Shown: positions 1 through 10,752, numbered from the stretch's first letter. The stretch: 64,000 nucleotides of DNA from Oceanobacillus senegalensis (GCF_900176885.1 NZ_LT839648.1:2410718-2474717), one strand, 5' to 3'. Numbers and translations are program-made. Notes: a model not told the origin generated them from the letters alone.

Positions 1-680
1 TTTATTCTTTCCATTTCCTGAAGTGTAATGTGAAGTAAGGATGGATATAGATGTGGATTAAATTGATAGTCTCTAGAGGATGCTTCCTGTTCAAAATAAG
101 GAATAATGTTACGCGTAATTCTATTCGCCGATTCACTCGGCACTTGAATGAGACCGTTTAATGCCGTATATGTATGATTCCCTATCGGTAGCATCATCCC
201 TGTAATTAAATCTCCATGTTTTAAGACTTGGCGATTTTTATGAAATAGGCAAACACATTTAGGATTCCCTTCAAAGATATCCCGAACAATCAAAACTTGG
301 CCACGTAAGCTATCACTCTTTATAACAAGGTAGAATCCGGGATTTAAACACCGCCATTTGGCTAGAACAAGTTGAATCTCACTATTTTTCCGGCGAAGCT
401 TTAACTTATTTCTAAGTAAATAATGCTGGTAAATGGTTATATTTTCTATTCCAAATGGACAGCAAAAAATGACCCAATATACGAGTTGTGAAAATGTTTG
501 ATTTTCTTGCTCTCTGTCACCTAAATCCATTTTCAAAATCATTTTTTCAACTTGTTGGACCATTTTTTTACGATAATAATGCGTTCCAAATTCAAAAATC
601 TCATCTAAAATAACAAATAATTCTTTCTGTGTTTGACTAGGGATGTAAAGGATATCATCCATTTTTCTTCCTATCATCAT
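1..680 (-). CDS. Conserved hypothetical protein, C-terminus cut by window edge
   Basis: An open frame of at least 226 codons runs from an ATG at 680 to the left edge with no stop, so the C-terminus is missing. The start is set by a strong AGGAGG-type site immediately upstream (681-690); a second ATG follows directly. The product begins MMIGRKMDDILY, is soluble-looking and mixed alpha/beta, with no signal peptide or membrane segment. It contains a region with a Cys pair (near residues 78-79) and later Cys residues, but no metal motif I can name. I do not recognise the family. Codon use is like the neighbouring genes. Confidence 0.75.
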   Translation of the reverse strand, partial: MMIGRKMDDILYIPSQTQKELFVILDEIFEFGTHYYRKKMVQQVEKMILKMDLGDREQENQTFSQLVYWVIFCCPFGIENITIYQHYLLRNKLKLRRKNSEIQLVLAKWRCLNPGFYLVIKSDSLRGQVLIVRDIFEGNPKCVCLFHKNRQVLKHGDLITGMMLPIGNHTYTALNGLIQVPSESANRITRNIIPYFEQEASSRDYQFNPHLYPSLLHITLQEMERI

Positions 681-893
681 TTTACCTCCTTCAATCGTTT
701 TTATTATTCTAGCAAATTATTCCAAAACGTACCAGAATCCAAAAATTTTTTTTAGAGGTTCTCATATACCTAATAATTGAATTTTTCTTAATGATTTCTA
801 GATTTTTGATGTGAGACACAAACTATATTTTATTTTCGATAAATATTATGTTAATTTTTTGATTGACCTCCATTGTCAAGATGGCCAAATTAA

Positions 894-930
894 ATAAAAA
901 AATCACTTATAATGATTTCATAAGTGATTT
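894..930 (-). terminator. Intrinsic terminator after the CDF transporter gene
   Basis: A 10-bp perfect stem (AAATCACTTA at 900-909 pairing with 921-930) is followed on the minus strand by a T run (rc of 894-900). It lies just downstream of the CDF gene stop. Confidence 0.8.
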
Positions 931-943
931 TTTAAGCTATAAG

Positions 944-1897
944 CTATTTCTCTTGCTTATCCAATACACCTTCATCTTCAATCGTAGCTAGGATGACATC
1001 TGCCACTTCGGGTTGTCTTAATAATAGTTCTTTCATTTTATATTTGATGTCATCCGCTTCCGTTAAAGTAATCCCCTTCTTCAATTCAATGGAACCCTCC
1101 ACATGATAAAGTCTACCTTCCTGTATCATTCGAATATGCTCAATATCCACCACTTCTTCCCGTTCAAGTAATAACTTTGTAATTTTATCTTTAACTTCCG
1201 CTGGAGCAGATACACCAATCAACCCAATCATGTTGTCATATCCTACACGAAAGGCAACAAATAGCATTAAAAGTCCAATAATAATAGATGCAACTCCATC
1301 TGCCCTTAAAACACCAAAAAACTGTGCTAATAGAATTCCAATAATGGCTAACACTGCACTGGATGTGGCAACTAAATCCTCATAAAAAACGAGACGTGTT
1401 GCTGGGGCTGCATTCTTCACATTGGTGAAAGCACTCTTAATAACCCCCTCAGATTTATCCGCACTAGTTTCTTTAGCGATTTCCTTCATGGCTTTTAATA
1501 AAATCGCACCATCAACTACAAATGCTGCAATTAAAACTATCATGTTCACCCAAAATCCTTCCGATTCTTTTGGTTCCACGAGCAAATGCCATCCTTCTTT
1601 TATCGTTTCATAGGCCATGATAGTAACAACGATTACAGCAACCATGCAGAAAATATTAATAACACGACCAAATCCGGTCGGGAATTTTTCAGAAGCTGGT
1701 CTTTCAGCTAGTACACTTCCAAAATAAACAAAACCCTGATTAACTGCATCTGCTAACGAGTGCATAGATGATGCAAACATCGTACCACTTCCACTAAACA
1801 CAGCTGCAAGCCCTTTTCCCCCTGCTAGCGCGGTGTTTCCCAGTGCAGCCACACCTGAAGAGGTATTCCCTTTTTTTAATGCTTCGATAAAGCCCAT
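944..1897 (-). CDS. Cation diffusion facilitator (CDF) family divalent metal transporter
   Basis: Predicted inner-membrane metal/proton antiporter exporting Zn2+, Mn2+, Fe2+ or similar. The protein (317 aa from the chosen start) has the CDF signature around MHSLADAVNQ, with H46 and D50 as likely metal ligands in TM2, several further membrane helices, and a soluble C-terminal domain (about residues 225-310) typical of CDF proteins. An upstream in-frame ATG at 1918 exists, but the GGAGG at about 1907-1911 sits 9 nt before the ATG at 1897, so the shorter start is preferred. It resembles the YdbO/ZnT9-like branch. Monocistronic, with terminators on both sides. The metal cannot be read from the sequence. 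Confidence 0.9.
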   Translation of the reverse strand: MGFIEALKKGNTSSGVAALGNTALAGGKGLAAVFSGSGTMFASSMHSLADAVNQGFVYFGSVLAERPASEKFPTGFGRVINIFCMVAVIVVTIMAYETIKEGWHLLVEPKESEGFWVNMIVLIAAFVVDGAILLKAMKEIAKETSADKSEGVIKSAFTNVKNAAPATRLVFYEDLVATSSAVLAIIGILLAQFFGVLRADGVASIIIGLLMLFVAFRVGYDNMIGLIGVSAPAEVKDKITKLLLEREEVVDIEHIRMIQEGRLYHVEGSIELKKGITLTEADDIKYKMKELLLRQPEVADVILATIEDEGVLDKQEK

Positions 1898-1955
1898 ACA
1901 ATCATCCCTCCAAATCATTTTAATTATTCCCTAAAATGATTTGTTCTATTTATCT

Positions 1956-1981
1956 AAAAAAAACTCCAGCTACAGCTGGAG
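1956..1981 (-). terminator. Intrinsic terminator after the YczE-like gene
   Basis: An 8-bp GC-rich stem (CTCCAGCT at 1964-1971, AGCTGGAG at 1974-1981) is followed on the minus strand by eight T residues (rc of 1956-1963). Confidence 0.85.
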
Positions 1982-2011
1982 CAAACGAAAGCATAAGCGG
2001 CCGATTAAAAC

Positions 2012-2647
2012 TTATGATACGGCGCGTTTCTCTAAATAATTTTTATCAATTTTTGAAATCATATTTCCGAATTTCAAATAAGACCATTGAAAGATTGGAC
2101 TTTGAATAAACGTAAAAATAAATGTAACGACAAAGACTGGGCCACCAAGCAATAGTCCAATTACTAGAACAAGGCTTTCAGTGATAATACGTATTCGACC
2201 AATTGACTGACCAGTCTTATCGGAAATGGATAGCATAAAGCCATCCCTTGGTCCCGACCCAACTCCAGCCGCATTGTAAATACCACCGCCAACGCCCATA
2301 ACGATAATACCAATTAGAATTACGACTACATCTGTCCAAGTATTAGTCGCTTTTGGCAGAAAATCTAGCCACATATAAACATCAACGAATACCCCAATTA
2401 AGACAGCATTAAAAAATGTGCCAATTTTAATATAACGTTTATCCAATATCCATGAAATAACAATTAAAAGACCAGAAATAATAATAGCCCATGACCCAAT
2501 GGATAGACCAACCTTGTCATATAATGCAACATTCAAAACATCCCAAGGGTGTATTCCCAAATGCTGTACATTAATAGTCATTGTAATTCCCAGACTAAAA
2601 ATCATAAGCCCAACAAAAAACACAATCCAATGTAGGACATACTTCAA
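2012..2647 (-). CDS. YczE/YyaS/YitT family integral membrane protein
   Basis: A 211-aa polytopic membrane protein with about five hydrophobic segments, matching the length and sequence style of B. subtilis YczE. Typical family features are the GIHPWDVLN segment after TM1, the Gly-rich MGVGGGIYNAAGVGSGPRDG stretch (residues about 117-136), and a short charged C-terminus. YczE-type proteins have no settled biochemical role; in B. subtilis yczE is linked genetically to surfactin/antibiotic production. Monocistronic; good ribosome site upstream of the ATG at 2647. Confidence 0.85.
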   Translation of the reverse strand: MKYVLHWIVFFVGLMIFSLGITMTINVQHLGIHPWDVLNVALYDKVGLSIGSWAIIISGLLIVISWILDKRYIKIGTFFNAVLIGVFVDVYMWLDFLPKATNTWTDVVVILIGIIVMGVGGGIYNAAGVGSGPRDGFMLSISDKTGQSIGRIRIITESLVLVIGLLLGGPVFVVTFIFTFIQSPIFQWSYLKFGNMISKIDKNYLEKRAVS

Positions 2648-2837
2648 TGATTATCCCACCTTCCCTATTACATCCTAATTAACATCATAGCAGATTTTTA
2701 TATAAATTGAAGATATTTTTAATTAGGACAAATATAGGAATCAATTAAAGGATATACCCATTGTAAAATGGCTTATATCAACCATACCATCAGGAAAAGT
2801 AAATGAGGATTACGAATAAAATACCACCTAATATCTT

Positions 2838-3138
2838 AAAAAGAGACTGGGATATAACTAAAATACTTAACTCAAAAGACGAACAACGCACTACTTAGCG
2901 GAGGAAATATACGTAGACTCCTCGAAAATAGAGTGCAATTTTCTTCGTGCGATGCTTTGCTGCAGTAGCGTTCCTTGTCCTGCGGGATGAGAGGCCTAGG
3001 TGAGACACCGTAGTGCGTTAGCACGTAGGGGGCTCATCAGCCGCCCTAAGGTGCGCGAAGTATATTCCGCAGCGGTTTTTATCCACCAATAACGTTCGGC
3101 TTTTGCTTAGAGAAAATACTTTTTTCCCAGCCTCTTTT
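2838..3138. repeat. ~300-bp intergenic repeat with AAAAGAGxCTGGGA ends
   Basis: The block is bounded by an inverted repeat (AAAAAGAGACTGGGA at 2838-2851; TCCCAGCCTCTTTT at 3125-3138). Its core (about 2985-3080: GCCTAGGTGAGAC, GCGTTAGCACG, GGCTCATCAGCCGCCC, TTCCGCAGCGGT) is noncoding and is the reverse complement of a similar core at 60905-61020. Elements with GAGGCTGGGA ends and this core are, as I recall, common between genes in Bacillaceae genomes. It separates the YczE-like gene from the NCS2 permease; the outer inverted repeat may also terminate transcription. Confidence 0.75.
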
Positions 3139-3143
3139 CCACT

Positions 3144-4442
3144 TTAAACACCATGCAATATGAAATTTAGTAAGAATAAACCTGCGATCACATATAATGG
3201 TAATGAAACATGATTTGCTTTTCCAACTACTATTTTTACAATTGGATAAGCAATGAAACCAAATGCAATTCCATCTGCAATACTGTATGAGAATGGAATC
3301 ATAATGATTATTAAAAATGCAGGAATTCCTTCTGATAAATCTTGGAGATTAATATTCCGTACATTTTGTAGCATTAATCCCCCAATGATAATTAAAATGG
3401 GTGCAATCGCACTTCCTGGTATAATTGTGACAAAAGGGATAAAGAAAATCGATACTAAAAATAGTAATCCACTTGTCAATGATGTTATACCAGTTCGACC
3501 GCCAGCTGTAATTCCTGCAGCCGTTTCTACAGTTGAAACCGTTGGACTGGATCCAAAAATACTACTGAAGATAGCCGAAATAGAGCTAACTCGGAAGGCT
3601 TTGCTATATTTTTCAGACTGATTTAATTCTGATAATTGACCACTAATTAAGCCAATATTTTCAAAAACTAACACCATTGTAAGAGAAAAAACAGCTGTCC
3701 AGAAAGTAAAGGAGGATATACTTTCAAAGGATAACCCCGCGAATAACGAATTGTAGGCCGCAGATGATTCAGTACCCGCACTTAATTGACTGAAGTCAAC
3801 GAGCCCAAACATCCAAGCAATCCCTGTACCAGCAAAAATCGTAATTAAGAAATTCCCTGGTACATTTCGTACAAATAAAATAATTGCGAGTACGAATGTT
3901 AGTAAAAAGGCAAGAACTTCAAGACTACTTATATCACCTAGACTAATTAAGGAATGTTCCCCTTTGACAATCAGTTGGCTTTTTTCTAAACCAATTAAGG
4001 CTAAAAACAAACCTAAACCAACACTAATCGCATCCTTTAACGATCCTGGAATAGCAGTTGATAAAACCTTTGATAACCGAGTAAAAGCTATGATTGCAAA
4101 AAGGAGCCCAGAGATAAAAACGACAGCAAGTGCTTCCTGCCAACTTAGTCCCATTGAGTGAACGAATGTATACGTAAACATCGCATTTACACCCATGCCA
4201 GGAACAAGAATAAGGGGCAAGTTCCCCCAAAGCCCCATTAGCAACCCACCGGCAACTGAGGTTAAGATGGTTGCCCAAACTGCTGCTTCAATTGGCATTC
4301 CTGCATCTGCTAGGATGGTTGAATTAACAGCAATAATATAAACAATTGTAAAAAAGGATACACAACCTGCAAGAATTTCTTGCTTAATGGTTGAGCCTTT
4401 ATCATAAACTCCTGTTAGTTGATTTATTTTTTCTTTAAACAC
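3144..4442 (-). CDS. NCS2/AzgA-family purine base permease (PbuG/PbuO type)
   Basis: Proton symporter for hypoxanthine/guanine or a related base. The 432-aa length equals that of B. subtilis PbuO, and the sequence shows the AzgA-type features: N-terminal GCVSFFTIVYIIAVN, LVPGMGVNAMFTYTF (about residues 78-92) and a serine-rich segment GSSPTVSTVETAAGITAGGR (about 296-315) in the substrate region. Roughly 12 hydrophobic segments are visible. It is last in the deoB-punA-cdd-deoC row, which fits uptake of the bases released by phosphorolysis. No purine riboswitch lies in the 98 bp upstream. PbuG versus PbuO cannot be decided by eye. Confidence 0.88.
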   Translation of the reverse strand: MFKEKINQLTGVYDKGSTIKQEILAGCVSFFTIVYIIAVNSTILADAGMPIEAAVWATILTSVAGGLLMGLWGNLPLILVPGMGVNAMFTYTFVHSMGLSWQEALAVVFISGLLFAIIAFTRLSKVLSTAIPGSLKDAISVGLGLFLALIGLEKSQLIVKGEHSLISLGDISSLEVLAFLLTFVLAIILFVRNVPGNFLITIFAGTGIAWMFGLVDFSQLSAGTESSAAYNSLFAGLSFESISSFTFWTAVFSLTMVLVFENIGLISGQLSELNQSEKYSKAFRVSSISAIFSSIFGSSPTVSTVETAAGITAGGRTGITSLTSGLLFLVSIFFIPFVTIIPGSAIAPILIIIGGLMLQNVRNINLQDLSEGIPAFLIIIMIPFSYSIADGIAFGFIAYPIVKIVVGKANHVSLPLYVIAGLFLLNFILHGV

Positions 4443-4540
4443 GACATTTCCTTCTTCATTTAGTATCCCTCACCCACCCAGTCGTTCATAGACCAAAAAC
4501 ATATTATATAGTAATCCTATTCAAATAGCTATGGCAAGTT

Positions 4541-5215
4541 CTAGTAAGCACTATCCCCTGTTCCACCTGAAACGATGGCAACACCAGAACTAGCTCCAAT
4601 GCGAGTTGCTCCTGCTTCAACCATAGCTAGCACTGTTTCACGATCTCTTACACCACCTGAGGCTTTCACACCGATATCCGGACCAACTGTTTTTCGCATA
4701 AGCTGTATATCTTGAACAGTTGCGCCGCCAGTGGAGAATCCTGTTGATGTTTTTACATAATCAGCTCCTACTTTAACGGATAGCTTACAGGCTGTTTCTT
4801 TTTCCTCATCCGTAAGTAAGCATGTTTCAATAATAACTTTGACAAGTGCTTTCCCTTTTGCAGCATCGACAACTGCCTGAATATCCTTTTCTACATAATC
4901 AAGGTCACCATCTTTTAGTTTACCGATATTGATGACCATATCCACTTCAGTAGCACCATTTTCAATGGCATCCGTTGTTTCTAAAGCTTTAACTTTCGAT
5001 GTTGTAGCACCTAGCGGAAATCCAATTACAGTACACACTTCTACATCGGACCCCTGTAGCTGAATAGTTGCTTCACTGACCCAACCAGGATTAATACAAA
5101 CAGAATAAAATCCGTGCTCCTTCGCTTCTTGGCAAAGTTTTGTAATTTGTTCTTTCGTTGTATCTGGTTTTAATGCAGTATGATCAATCATTTTTGCGAT
5201 ATTTTTATTTTCCAT
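4541..5215 (-). CDS. deoC: Deoxyribose-phosphate aldolase
   Basis: Cleaves 2-deoxyribose-5-phosphate to glyceraldehyde-3-phosphate and acetaldehyde, the last step of deoxynucleoside catabolism. The 224-aa TIM-barrel protein has the Schiff-base lysine K155 (DYVKTSTGF), the second essential lysine K184 (IGVKASGG) and D92 in VDMVINIG. Start at ATG 5215 with an AAGG site. It follows cdd by about 60 bp, and the substrate is the product of the DeoB homologue two genes upstream. Confidence 0.97.
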   Translation of the reverse strand: MENKNIAKMIDHTALKPDTTKEQITKLCQEAKEHGFYSVCINPGWVSEATIQLQGSDVEVCTVIGFPLGATTSKVKALETTDAIENGATEVDMVINIGKLKDGDLDYVEKDIQAVVDAAKGKALVKVIIETCLLTDEEKETACKLSVKVGADYVKTSTGFSTGGATVQDIQLMRKTVGPDIGVKASGGVRDRETVLAMVEAGATRIGASSGVAIVSGGTGDSAY

Positions 5216-5278
5216 CTAAATCACCTTTCCTTCTTCCATTTCATCATTCATTTCAACTTTGTTCAAAGAATCATCTGA

Positions 5279-5701
<423 letters not shown>

Positions 5702-5708
5702 TTACTCT

Positions 5709-6530
5709 TTAGTTTTTCAACCTTCCAACAATTTCTTTTACTAAACTTAAAAAATCTTCTCTTGCTTTTTCCGTTGTTTCAATAACCTCTTCATGTGAGA
5801 GCGGTTGATCCAAGATACCAGCAGCCATATTGGTAATACACGATATACCAATAACATCCATCTCAGCATGCCTTGCAACAATAACCTCAGGGACCGTTGA
5901 CATTCCCACCGCATCCCCACCTAACTTTTCTAACATGCGAATTTCAGCCGGTGTTTCGTAGCTAGGACCACTATTCCAAACGTAGACTCCCTCTTTTAAA
6001 TCCATATTTAAATCTTTAGCAACCTCTCGCACAAGCTGCTGTAAAGAAGCAGTATAGGCTGTGGACATATCTGGAAATCTGACACCTATACGTTCATCAT
6101 TGGGACCGATTAATGGGTTATCCCCAGCATTATTTATATGATCTGTAATTAACATTAAATCACCTGGTGTAAAGGTTTGATTCACTCCACCTGCAGCATT
6201 TGTTACAACAACGGTCTCAATCCCTAATTCTTTCATCACCCTAACAGGGAACGTTACTTTTTCTAGAGAATAGCCTTCATAGTAATGAAAGCGACCCTGT
6301 AATGCTAGTACTGTAATCCCTTTTAATTCACCAATTACAAGCTGTCCAGCATGGCCTTCTACCGTTGAAACCGGAAAACCGGGAATAGTTTCATATTTAA
6401 TTTTTACAGGATCCTCGATTTCTTCCGCTAACACCCCTAACCCTGATCCTAAAATCAGACCAACCTGTGGCTTGACATTGAGTTTTTCGGAAATATATAT
6501 AGCAGCCTCTTTGATTTGATTCACATTCAT
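5709..6530 (-). CDS. punA: Purine-nucleoside phosphorylase (trimeric PNP, PunA/PupG type)
   Basis: Phosphorolysis of guanosine/inosine and deoxy analogues to base plus (deoxy)ribose-1-phosphate. The 273-aa protein has the phosphate-binding loop GSGLG (28-32), GRFHYYEGY (about 80-88), the VVTNAAGGVN segment and a YETPAEIRML stretch typical of the low-molecular-mass trimeric family. Start at ATG 6530. It lies 46 bp downstream of deoB, which isomerises its sugar phosphate product. Confidence 0.95.
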   Translation of the reverse strand: MNVNQIKEAAIYISEKLNVKPQVGLILGSGLGVLAEEIEDPVKIKYETIPGFPVSTVEGHAGQLVIGELKGITVLALQGRFHYYEGYSLEKVTFPVRVMKELGIETVVVTNAAGGVNQTFTPGDLMLITDHINNAGDNPLIGPNDERIGVRFPDMSTAYTASLQQLVREVAKDLNMDLKEGVYVWNSGPSYETPAEIRMLEKLGGDAVGMSTVPEVIVARHAEMDVIGISCITNMAAGILDQPLSHEEVIETTEKAREDFLSLVKEIVGRLKN

Positions 6531-6576
6531 TTATCTTACTCCTTTATCACATAATTCACTCGCTGTAATTGAAAAT

Positions 6577-7758
6577 TCACTTTATCTCGTTTAAAAAACT
6601 TTTTCCATTTTGTGGACTTTTCACATTAAAATTATCTGCTACTGTTTCACCAATATCACTAAATGTTGAACGTACAGATAATTCCACACCTTCCCTTATT
6701 CCTTTATGGTGAATGAGTAATGGAACATATTCTCTTGTATGGTCAGTGCCATGATGAACTGGGTCATTTCCATGATCTGCTGTAATAATAAGCAAGTCAT
6801 CCTCTTTTAGTTTGGCAAAAACCTCTGGTAATCTTGCATCATATTCCTGTAAAGCTTCACCATACCCTTGTGGATCACGGCGATGACCATACTTCGCATC
6901 AAAGTCAACTAAATTTAAGAAACTTAATCCTGTAAAGTCCATATCCATTGTCTGTAGTAACTTATCCATTCCATCCATATTAGATACAGTTCTTAAAGAT
7001 TTCGTTACTCCTTCTCCATCATAAATATCAGAAATTTTTCCAATAGCAAGGACATCGTAATCAGCATCCTTTAATTCGTTCATGACAGTACGTCCAAATG
7101 GTTTCAGTGCGTAATCATGACGGTTCGCTGTACGCTCAAATGCTCCTGGTTTCCCTATAAATGGTCGAGCAATAACACGTCCAACCATATATTTAGGGTC
7201 ATTTAACAATTCTCGAGCATACTCACAAATACCGTAAAGTTCTTCTAATGGAACCACATCTTCATGCGCTGCAATTTGCAACACAGAATCTGCTGAAGTG
7301 TATACAATCAAACTTCCTGACTTCAGATGCTCATCGCCTAATTCATCGAGGATAACTGTTCCAGATGCTGGTTTGTTACCAATCACTTTTCGACCAGTCT
7401 TTTCTTCCAACTTATGAATGATTTTATCTGGAAATCCATCAGGAAAAGTTCGGAATGGTGTATCAATATGCAGCCCCATAATTTCCCAATGTCCTGTCAT
7501 CGTATCCTTACCAGCTGAAGCTTCTCGCATTTTCGTATAGTGAGCAAGCGCCTTTTCTGCTGGCTTAATTCCTTTTATTTCTCGAATATTACTTAATCCA
7601 AGTGATCCCATATTTGGCATGTGTAAACCATTCATATGCTCTGCAATATGACCTAAAGTATCTGCACCTTTATCGCCAAATTTTTCTGCATCAGGGGATT
7701 CACCAATTCCAACAGAATCCATAACAATTAAAAATATTCGTTTAAACTTTTCGTTCAT
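6577..7758 (-). CDS. deoB: Phosphopentomutase
   Basis: Interconverts (deoxy)ribose-1-phosphate and -5-phosphate (also called Drm). The 393-aa alkaline-phosphatase-fold enzyme has the first metal motif VMDSVGIGE (D14), [10 protein letters not shown], the [15 protein letters not shown] catalytic threonine segment ([12 protein letters not shown]) and the C-terminal metal site [19 protein letters not shown]. An AGGAGG site precedes ATG 7758. It is the first gene of the deoB-punA-cdd-deoC-NCS2 row and has its own promoter/operator at 7793-7821. Confidence 0.96.
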   Translation of the reverse strand: MNEKFKRIFLIVMDSVGIGESPDAEKFGDKGADTLGHIAEHMNGLHMPNMGSLGLSNIREIKGIKPAEKALAHYTKMREASAGKDTMTGHWEIMGLHIDTPFRTFPDGFPDKIIHKLEEKTGRKVIGNKPASGTVILDELGDEHLKSGSLIVYTSADSVLQIAAHEDVVPLEELYGICEYARELLNDPKYMVGRVIARPFIGKPGAFERTANRHDYALKPFGRTVMNELKDADYDVLAIGKISDIYDGEGVTKSLRTVSNMDGMDKLLQTMDMDFTGLSFLNLVDFDAKYGHRRDPQGYGEALQEYDARLPEVFAKLKEDDLLIITADHGNDPVHHGTDHTREYVPLLIHHKGIREGVELSVRSTFSDIGETVADNFNVKSPQNGKSFLNEIK

Positions 7759-7792
7759 ATTGTCGTTCCTCCTTGTAAAACTCTCTACCTAT

Positions 7793-7821
7793 ATTGTAAG
7801 ACGTCCAACCTCTTAAGTCTA
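7793..7821 (-). promoter_or_regulatory. deoB promoter with GntR-type operator
   Basis: On the minus strand a -35-like TAGACT (rc of 7816-7821), a 17-bp spacer and a -10-like TACAAT (rc of 7793-7798) lie about 35 bp before deoB. The 14-mer GTAAGACGTCCAAC (7796-7809) overlaps the -10 and shares the GACGTCC core with two sites before nupC. I infer repression by the GntR/UTRA regulator at 10914-11636. Confidence 0.65.
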
Positions 7822-7868
7822 GAAAAACCTTTTTGTTTAAGGTATTTTTATTTCGTGTTTTATATAGA

Positions 7869-7939
7869 ATGCGCAGTAACTTAATACGAAAAAGGTGCGG
7901 AAATACACTGCGCTTTCCGTGGGTGGCTGCTGAGCCCTT
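7869..7939. repeat. Truncated copy of the 382-bp terminal-inverted-repeat element
   Basis: It begins with the 14-mer ATGCGCAGTAACTT, identical to the terminal repeat of the element at 60869-61250, then holds GTGCGGAAATACACTGCGC, TTTCCGTGGG and GCTGCTGAGCC, as in that element, and stops. The rest is absent, so it is a one-ended fragment between deoB and pdp. Confidence 0.7.
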
Positions 7940-7956
7940 ACTTTATTTATAGATAC

Positions 7957-7981
7957 AAAAAAGGGTCTAAAAACTAGACCC
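7957..7981 (-). terminator. Intrinsic terminator after pdp
   Basis: A 7-bp stem (GGGTCTA 7963-7969, TAGACCC 7975-7981) with T tail on the minus strand (rc of 7957-7962) directly follows the pdp stop. It separates nupC-pdp from the deoB row. Confidence 0.85.
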
Positions 7982-7982
7982 C

Positions 7983-9284
7983 TCAATAGATAACATCATA
8001 TACTAATGGATTTTGATCCACTTTCTCTGAAGAAATAGTATATGAATGATAAATTTTATCCACTACCTCTTGGACATCTTCTCGATTACTATGAATCGTA
8101 ACAAGCGACTCGCCCTTTTGTACGGCTTCACCGACTTTTTTATTTAAAACTAATCCCACTGCAAGGTCAATTTCGGATTCTTTCGTAACACGTCCTGCTC
8201 CTAAAATACTTGCAGCAATCCCTATTTCATTTGCTGTGATTTCGGAAATATATCCACTTTGCTTTGCTTCTATTTCGAAGGTATAAGCAGCTTTTGGCAG
8301 TTTGTTTGGATCGTCAACCACAGAAACATCTCCACCCTGAGCATCAAGAAAGGTTTTAAATGTATCAATTGCTTTACCAGAATTCATCACATCGATTAAT
8401 TTCTCTCTCGCTTCTTCAATAGATTCCGCTTGTTCTCCCAAATAAACCATTCGACTACCAAGTGTTAAACATAATTCTTGAAGATCTTTTGGACCTTTTC
8501 CTTGTAATGTGTCAATTGCTTCTTTCACCTCTAGTGCATTTCCAATAGCATATCCTAATGGCTGATTCATATCAGATATGACTGCAATTGTTTTCCTACC
8601 TGCACCATTTCCAATTTGTACCATTGCTTGTGCTAATTCTTTTGCTCCCTCAATATCTTTCATAAAGGCACCAGAACCTGTTTTTACATCTAATACAATG
8701 GCATCTGCACCAGAAGCAATTTTTTTACTCATAATAGAACTAGCAATAAGCGGTATAGAATCCACCGTTGCTGTTACATCACGAAGACCATATAATTTTT
8801 TATCTGCCGGGGTTAGGTTTCCACTTTGACCAACAACAGCGACTTTATTTTTATTTACTAATTCATTAAATGTTTTACTATCTAATTCTACTCGGAATCC
8901 TTTTATGGATTCTAATTTATCAACTGTACCACCAGTATGCCCTAGACCACGTCCCGACATTTTTGCTACCGGTACTCCAACTGATGCAACAAGTGGCGCT
9001 AAAATAAGGGTCGTCGTATCACCAACACCACCTGTACTATGCTTATCGACTTTTACTCCAGCTATACCCGATAAATCAATTTGATCTCCCGACTCAACCA
9101 TAGCCAGAGTTAGATTAACACGTTCTTCCTGTGTCATATCTTGAAAATAAATTGCCATAGCAAAAGCGGACATCTGATAATCTGGAATCTCCCCATTTGT
9201 ATAGCCTTGAATCACGAAATCAATTTCTTCTTTCGTTAATTCAAACCCATCACGCTTTTTCTCAATAATATCAATCATTCTCAT
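7983..9284 (-). CDS. pdp: Pyrimidine-nucleoside phosphorylase
   Basis: Phosphorolysis of uridine, thymidine and deoxyuridine. The 433-aa protein shows the phosphate-binding [12 protein letters not shown] motif (about residue 80), the [18 protein letters not shown] hinge, the catalytic-domain segment [17 protein letters not shown], and the C-terminal lipoyl-like domain characteristic of this family. The second of two tandem ATGs (9284, MRMIDII) is chosen because family members start MRM; the first is at 9287. It follows nupC by about 100 bp and probably forms a nupC-pdp transcript ending at 7957-7981. Confidence 0.95.
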   Translation of the reverse strand: MRMIDIIEKKRDGFELTKEEIDFVIQGYTNGEIPDYQMSAFAMAIYFQDMTQEERVNLTLAMVESGDQIDLSGIAGVKVDKHSTGGVGDTTTLILAPLVASVGVPVAKMSGRGLGHTGGTVDKLESIKGFRVELDSKTFNELVNKNKVAVVGQSGNLTPADKKLYGLRDVTATVDSIPLIASSIMSKKIASGADAIVLDVKTGSGAFMKDIEGAKELAQAMVQIGNGAGRKTIAVISDMNQPLGYAIGNALEVKEAIDTLQGKGPKDLQELCLTLGSRMVYLGEQAESIEEAREKLIDVMNSGKAIDTFKTFLDAQGGDVSVVDDPNKLPKAAYTFEIEAKQSGYISEITANEIGIAASILGAGRVTKESEIDLAVGLVLNKKVGEAVQKGESLVTIHSNREDVQEVVDKIYHSYTISSEKVDQNPLVYDVIY

Positions 9285-9383
9285 CATACATCATCCTTTC
9301 TATTGCCTCGGAAATGCCTTTACCTATACCTAATAGTATATTAGTCTTAAATTATTTACTCTATTCTATCCACCAAAGCTCAA

Positions 9384-10580
9384 TTAAAAGAACATTCCTG
9401 CAACGGAAGCACTTAGTAATGAAGCTAGCATCCCTGCTGCAACAGCCTTTAACCCAAGCCTAGCAATATCACTTCGGCGACTTGGAGCTAGTCCACCTAA
9501 ACCACCAAGAAGAATTGCCATAGAGCTTAAGTTCGCAAATCCACATAATGCAAAACTTACCACCAGTACCGTTTTCTCTGATAAAACTTCAATTTCAGGC
9601 GCAAATGATGCATAGGCAACAAACTCATTTAATACAAGCTTTTGTCCTATATAACTTCCTGCTTGAATAGCTTCCTCCCATGGAACACCAACAGCAAATG
9701 CTATAGGTGCAAATACGTAACCTAGTATTTGTTCTAACGTAATACCTCCAAAAATTCCAAGAACACCATTAATCAAAGCAATTAAAGCAATAAATGCTAG
9801 TAGCATCGCACCAACATTTAGCGCTAATTTCAACCCGTCTGATGCTCCTTTTGCAGCTGCATCAATAACATTAACTGTTTCTTCGTCCTTTTCAAGCTTA
9901 ATTTCATCGGAAACTTTACTTTCCTCGGTTTCTGGCATCATTACCTTGGCCATAATCAATCCAGCTGGTGCCGCCATAAAGCTTGCTGCTAATAAATATT
10001 CAAGCGGAACCCCTAATAAGGAATAACCAATTAAGACAGAACCTGCAACAGATGCTAGTCCACCAGTCATTACAGCAAATAATTCTGACTGCGTCATTTT
10101 ATCTAAAAATGGTCGAACAACAAGTGGGGCCTCGGTTTGTCCAACAAAAATGTTAGCAGCTGCGGACATGGATTCGGTTTTACTCGTGCCTAGTAATTTA
10201 GCTAGCCCACCACCGATAATCTTGATAAACCATTGCATAATACCTAGATAATATAATACCGAAATCAAAGAGGAGAAGAAGATAATAACTGGTAGAACAT
10301 GAAAAGCAAAAATAGAACCAAATTGATCACTATCTGCTAGAGAACCGAATAAAAAGCTAATCCCTTCATTCGCATAATTTATGATGTCCTGAACCCTTAA
10401 TGTAAACCATTGTAAAGCTTCCTTTCCTGTCTCCCATTTCAACACAATGAATGCAAAAATGATTTGAATAGCTAATCCCCCGTAAACGGTTCTTAACTTA
10501 ATCGCCTTCTTTTGACTCGAAAAAAGAAATGCAATCCCCAAAACTACGAAAATTCCAAATATCCCCCATAAGATATTCAT
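9384..10580 (-). CDS. nupC: Concentrative nucleoside transporter NupC
   Basis: Proton-coupled nucleoside uptake (CNT family). The 398-aa membrane protein has about nine or more hydrophobic segments and the CNT signature [16 protein letters not shown] (about 143-158) plus the [18 protein letters not shown] segment near the C-terminus. A charged cytoplasmic linker lies around residues 218-235. Start at ATG 10580. Upstream are a sigma-A-like promoter and two copies of the GACGTCC operator, so it is probably controlled by the adjacent GntR regulator, together with pdp. Confidence 0.93.
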   Translation of the reverse strand: MNILWGIFGIFVVLGIAFLFSSQKKAIKLRTVYGGLAIQIIFAFIVLKWETGKEALQWFTLRVQDIINYANEGISFLFGSLADSDQFGSIFAFHVLPVIIFFSSLISVLYYLGIMQWFIKIIGGGLAKLLGTSKTESMSAAANIFVGQTEAPLVVRPFLDKMTQSELFAVMTGGLASVAGSVLIGYSLLGVPLEYLLAASFMAAPAGLIMAKVMMPETEESKVSDEIKLEKDEETVNVIDAAAKGASDGLKLALNVGAMLLAFIALIALINGVLGIFGGITLEQILGYVFAPIAFAVGVPWEEAIQAGSYIGQKLVLNEFVAYASFAPEIEVLSEKTVLVVSFALCGFANLSSMAILLGGLGGLAPSRRSDIARLGLKAVAAGMLASLLSASVAGMFF

Positions 10581-10696
10581 GTCTATTCACTCTCACCTTT
10601 CGTGATTTATTCTGTATAAGTCCGAAAATACGAATGTGTGAAGGGAATTTATACGCCCAACCAGCATCTCCATTTTCGAAAAACTCACTCAAATTG

Positions 10697-10710
10697 ATAG
10701 GACGTCCAAC
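10697..10710. promoter_or_regulatory. Downstream GACGTCC operator in the nupC leader
   Basis: The 14-mer ATAGGACGTCCAAC matches the deoB-promoter site at 11 of 14 positions. It lies about 117 bp before the nupC start and 64 bp (about six helical turns) from the operator inside the promoter at 10761-10774, a spacing that would suit a looped or cooperative repressor. Confidence 0.6.
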
Positions 10711-10752
10711 AACTATAACATGTTGTAACCCTTTTCAATTATTTACAACCTT

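Noticed and set aside
4024..4278. 84-codon ORF inside the NCS2 permease gene, shifted frame
   Set aside because: Fully nested in a well-supported gene on the same strand with no independent start signal.
4443..4540. Purine riboswitch before the NCS2 permease
   Set aside because: The 98-bp gap has none of the conserved purine-aptamer loops, and the gene lies inside an operon.
9331..9345. CTAATA/TATTAG dyad between nupC and pdp as terminator or operator
   Set aside because: Short, AT-only, without a T tract and unlike the GACGTCC operator; probably chance.
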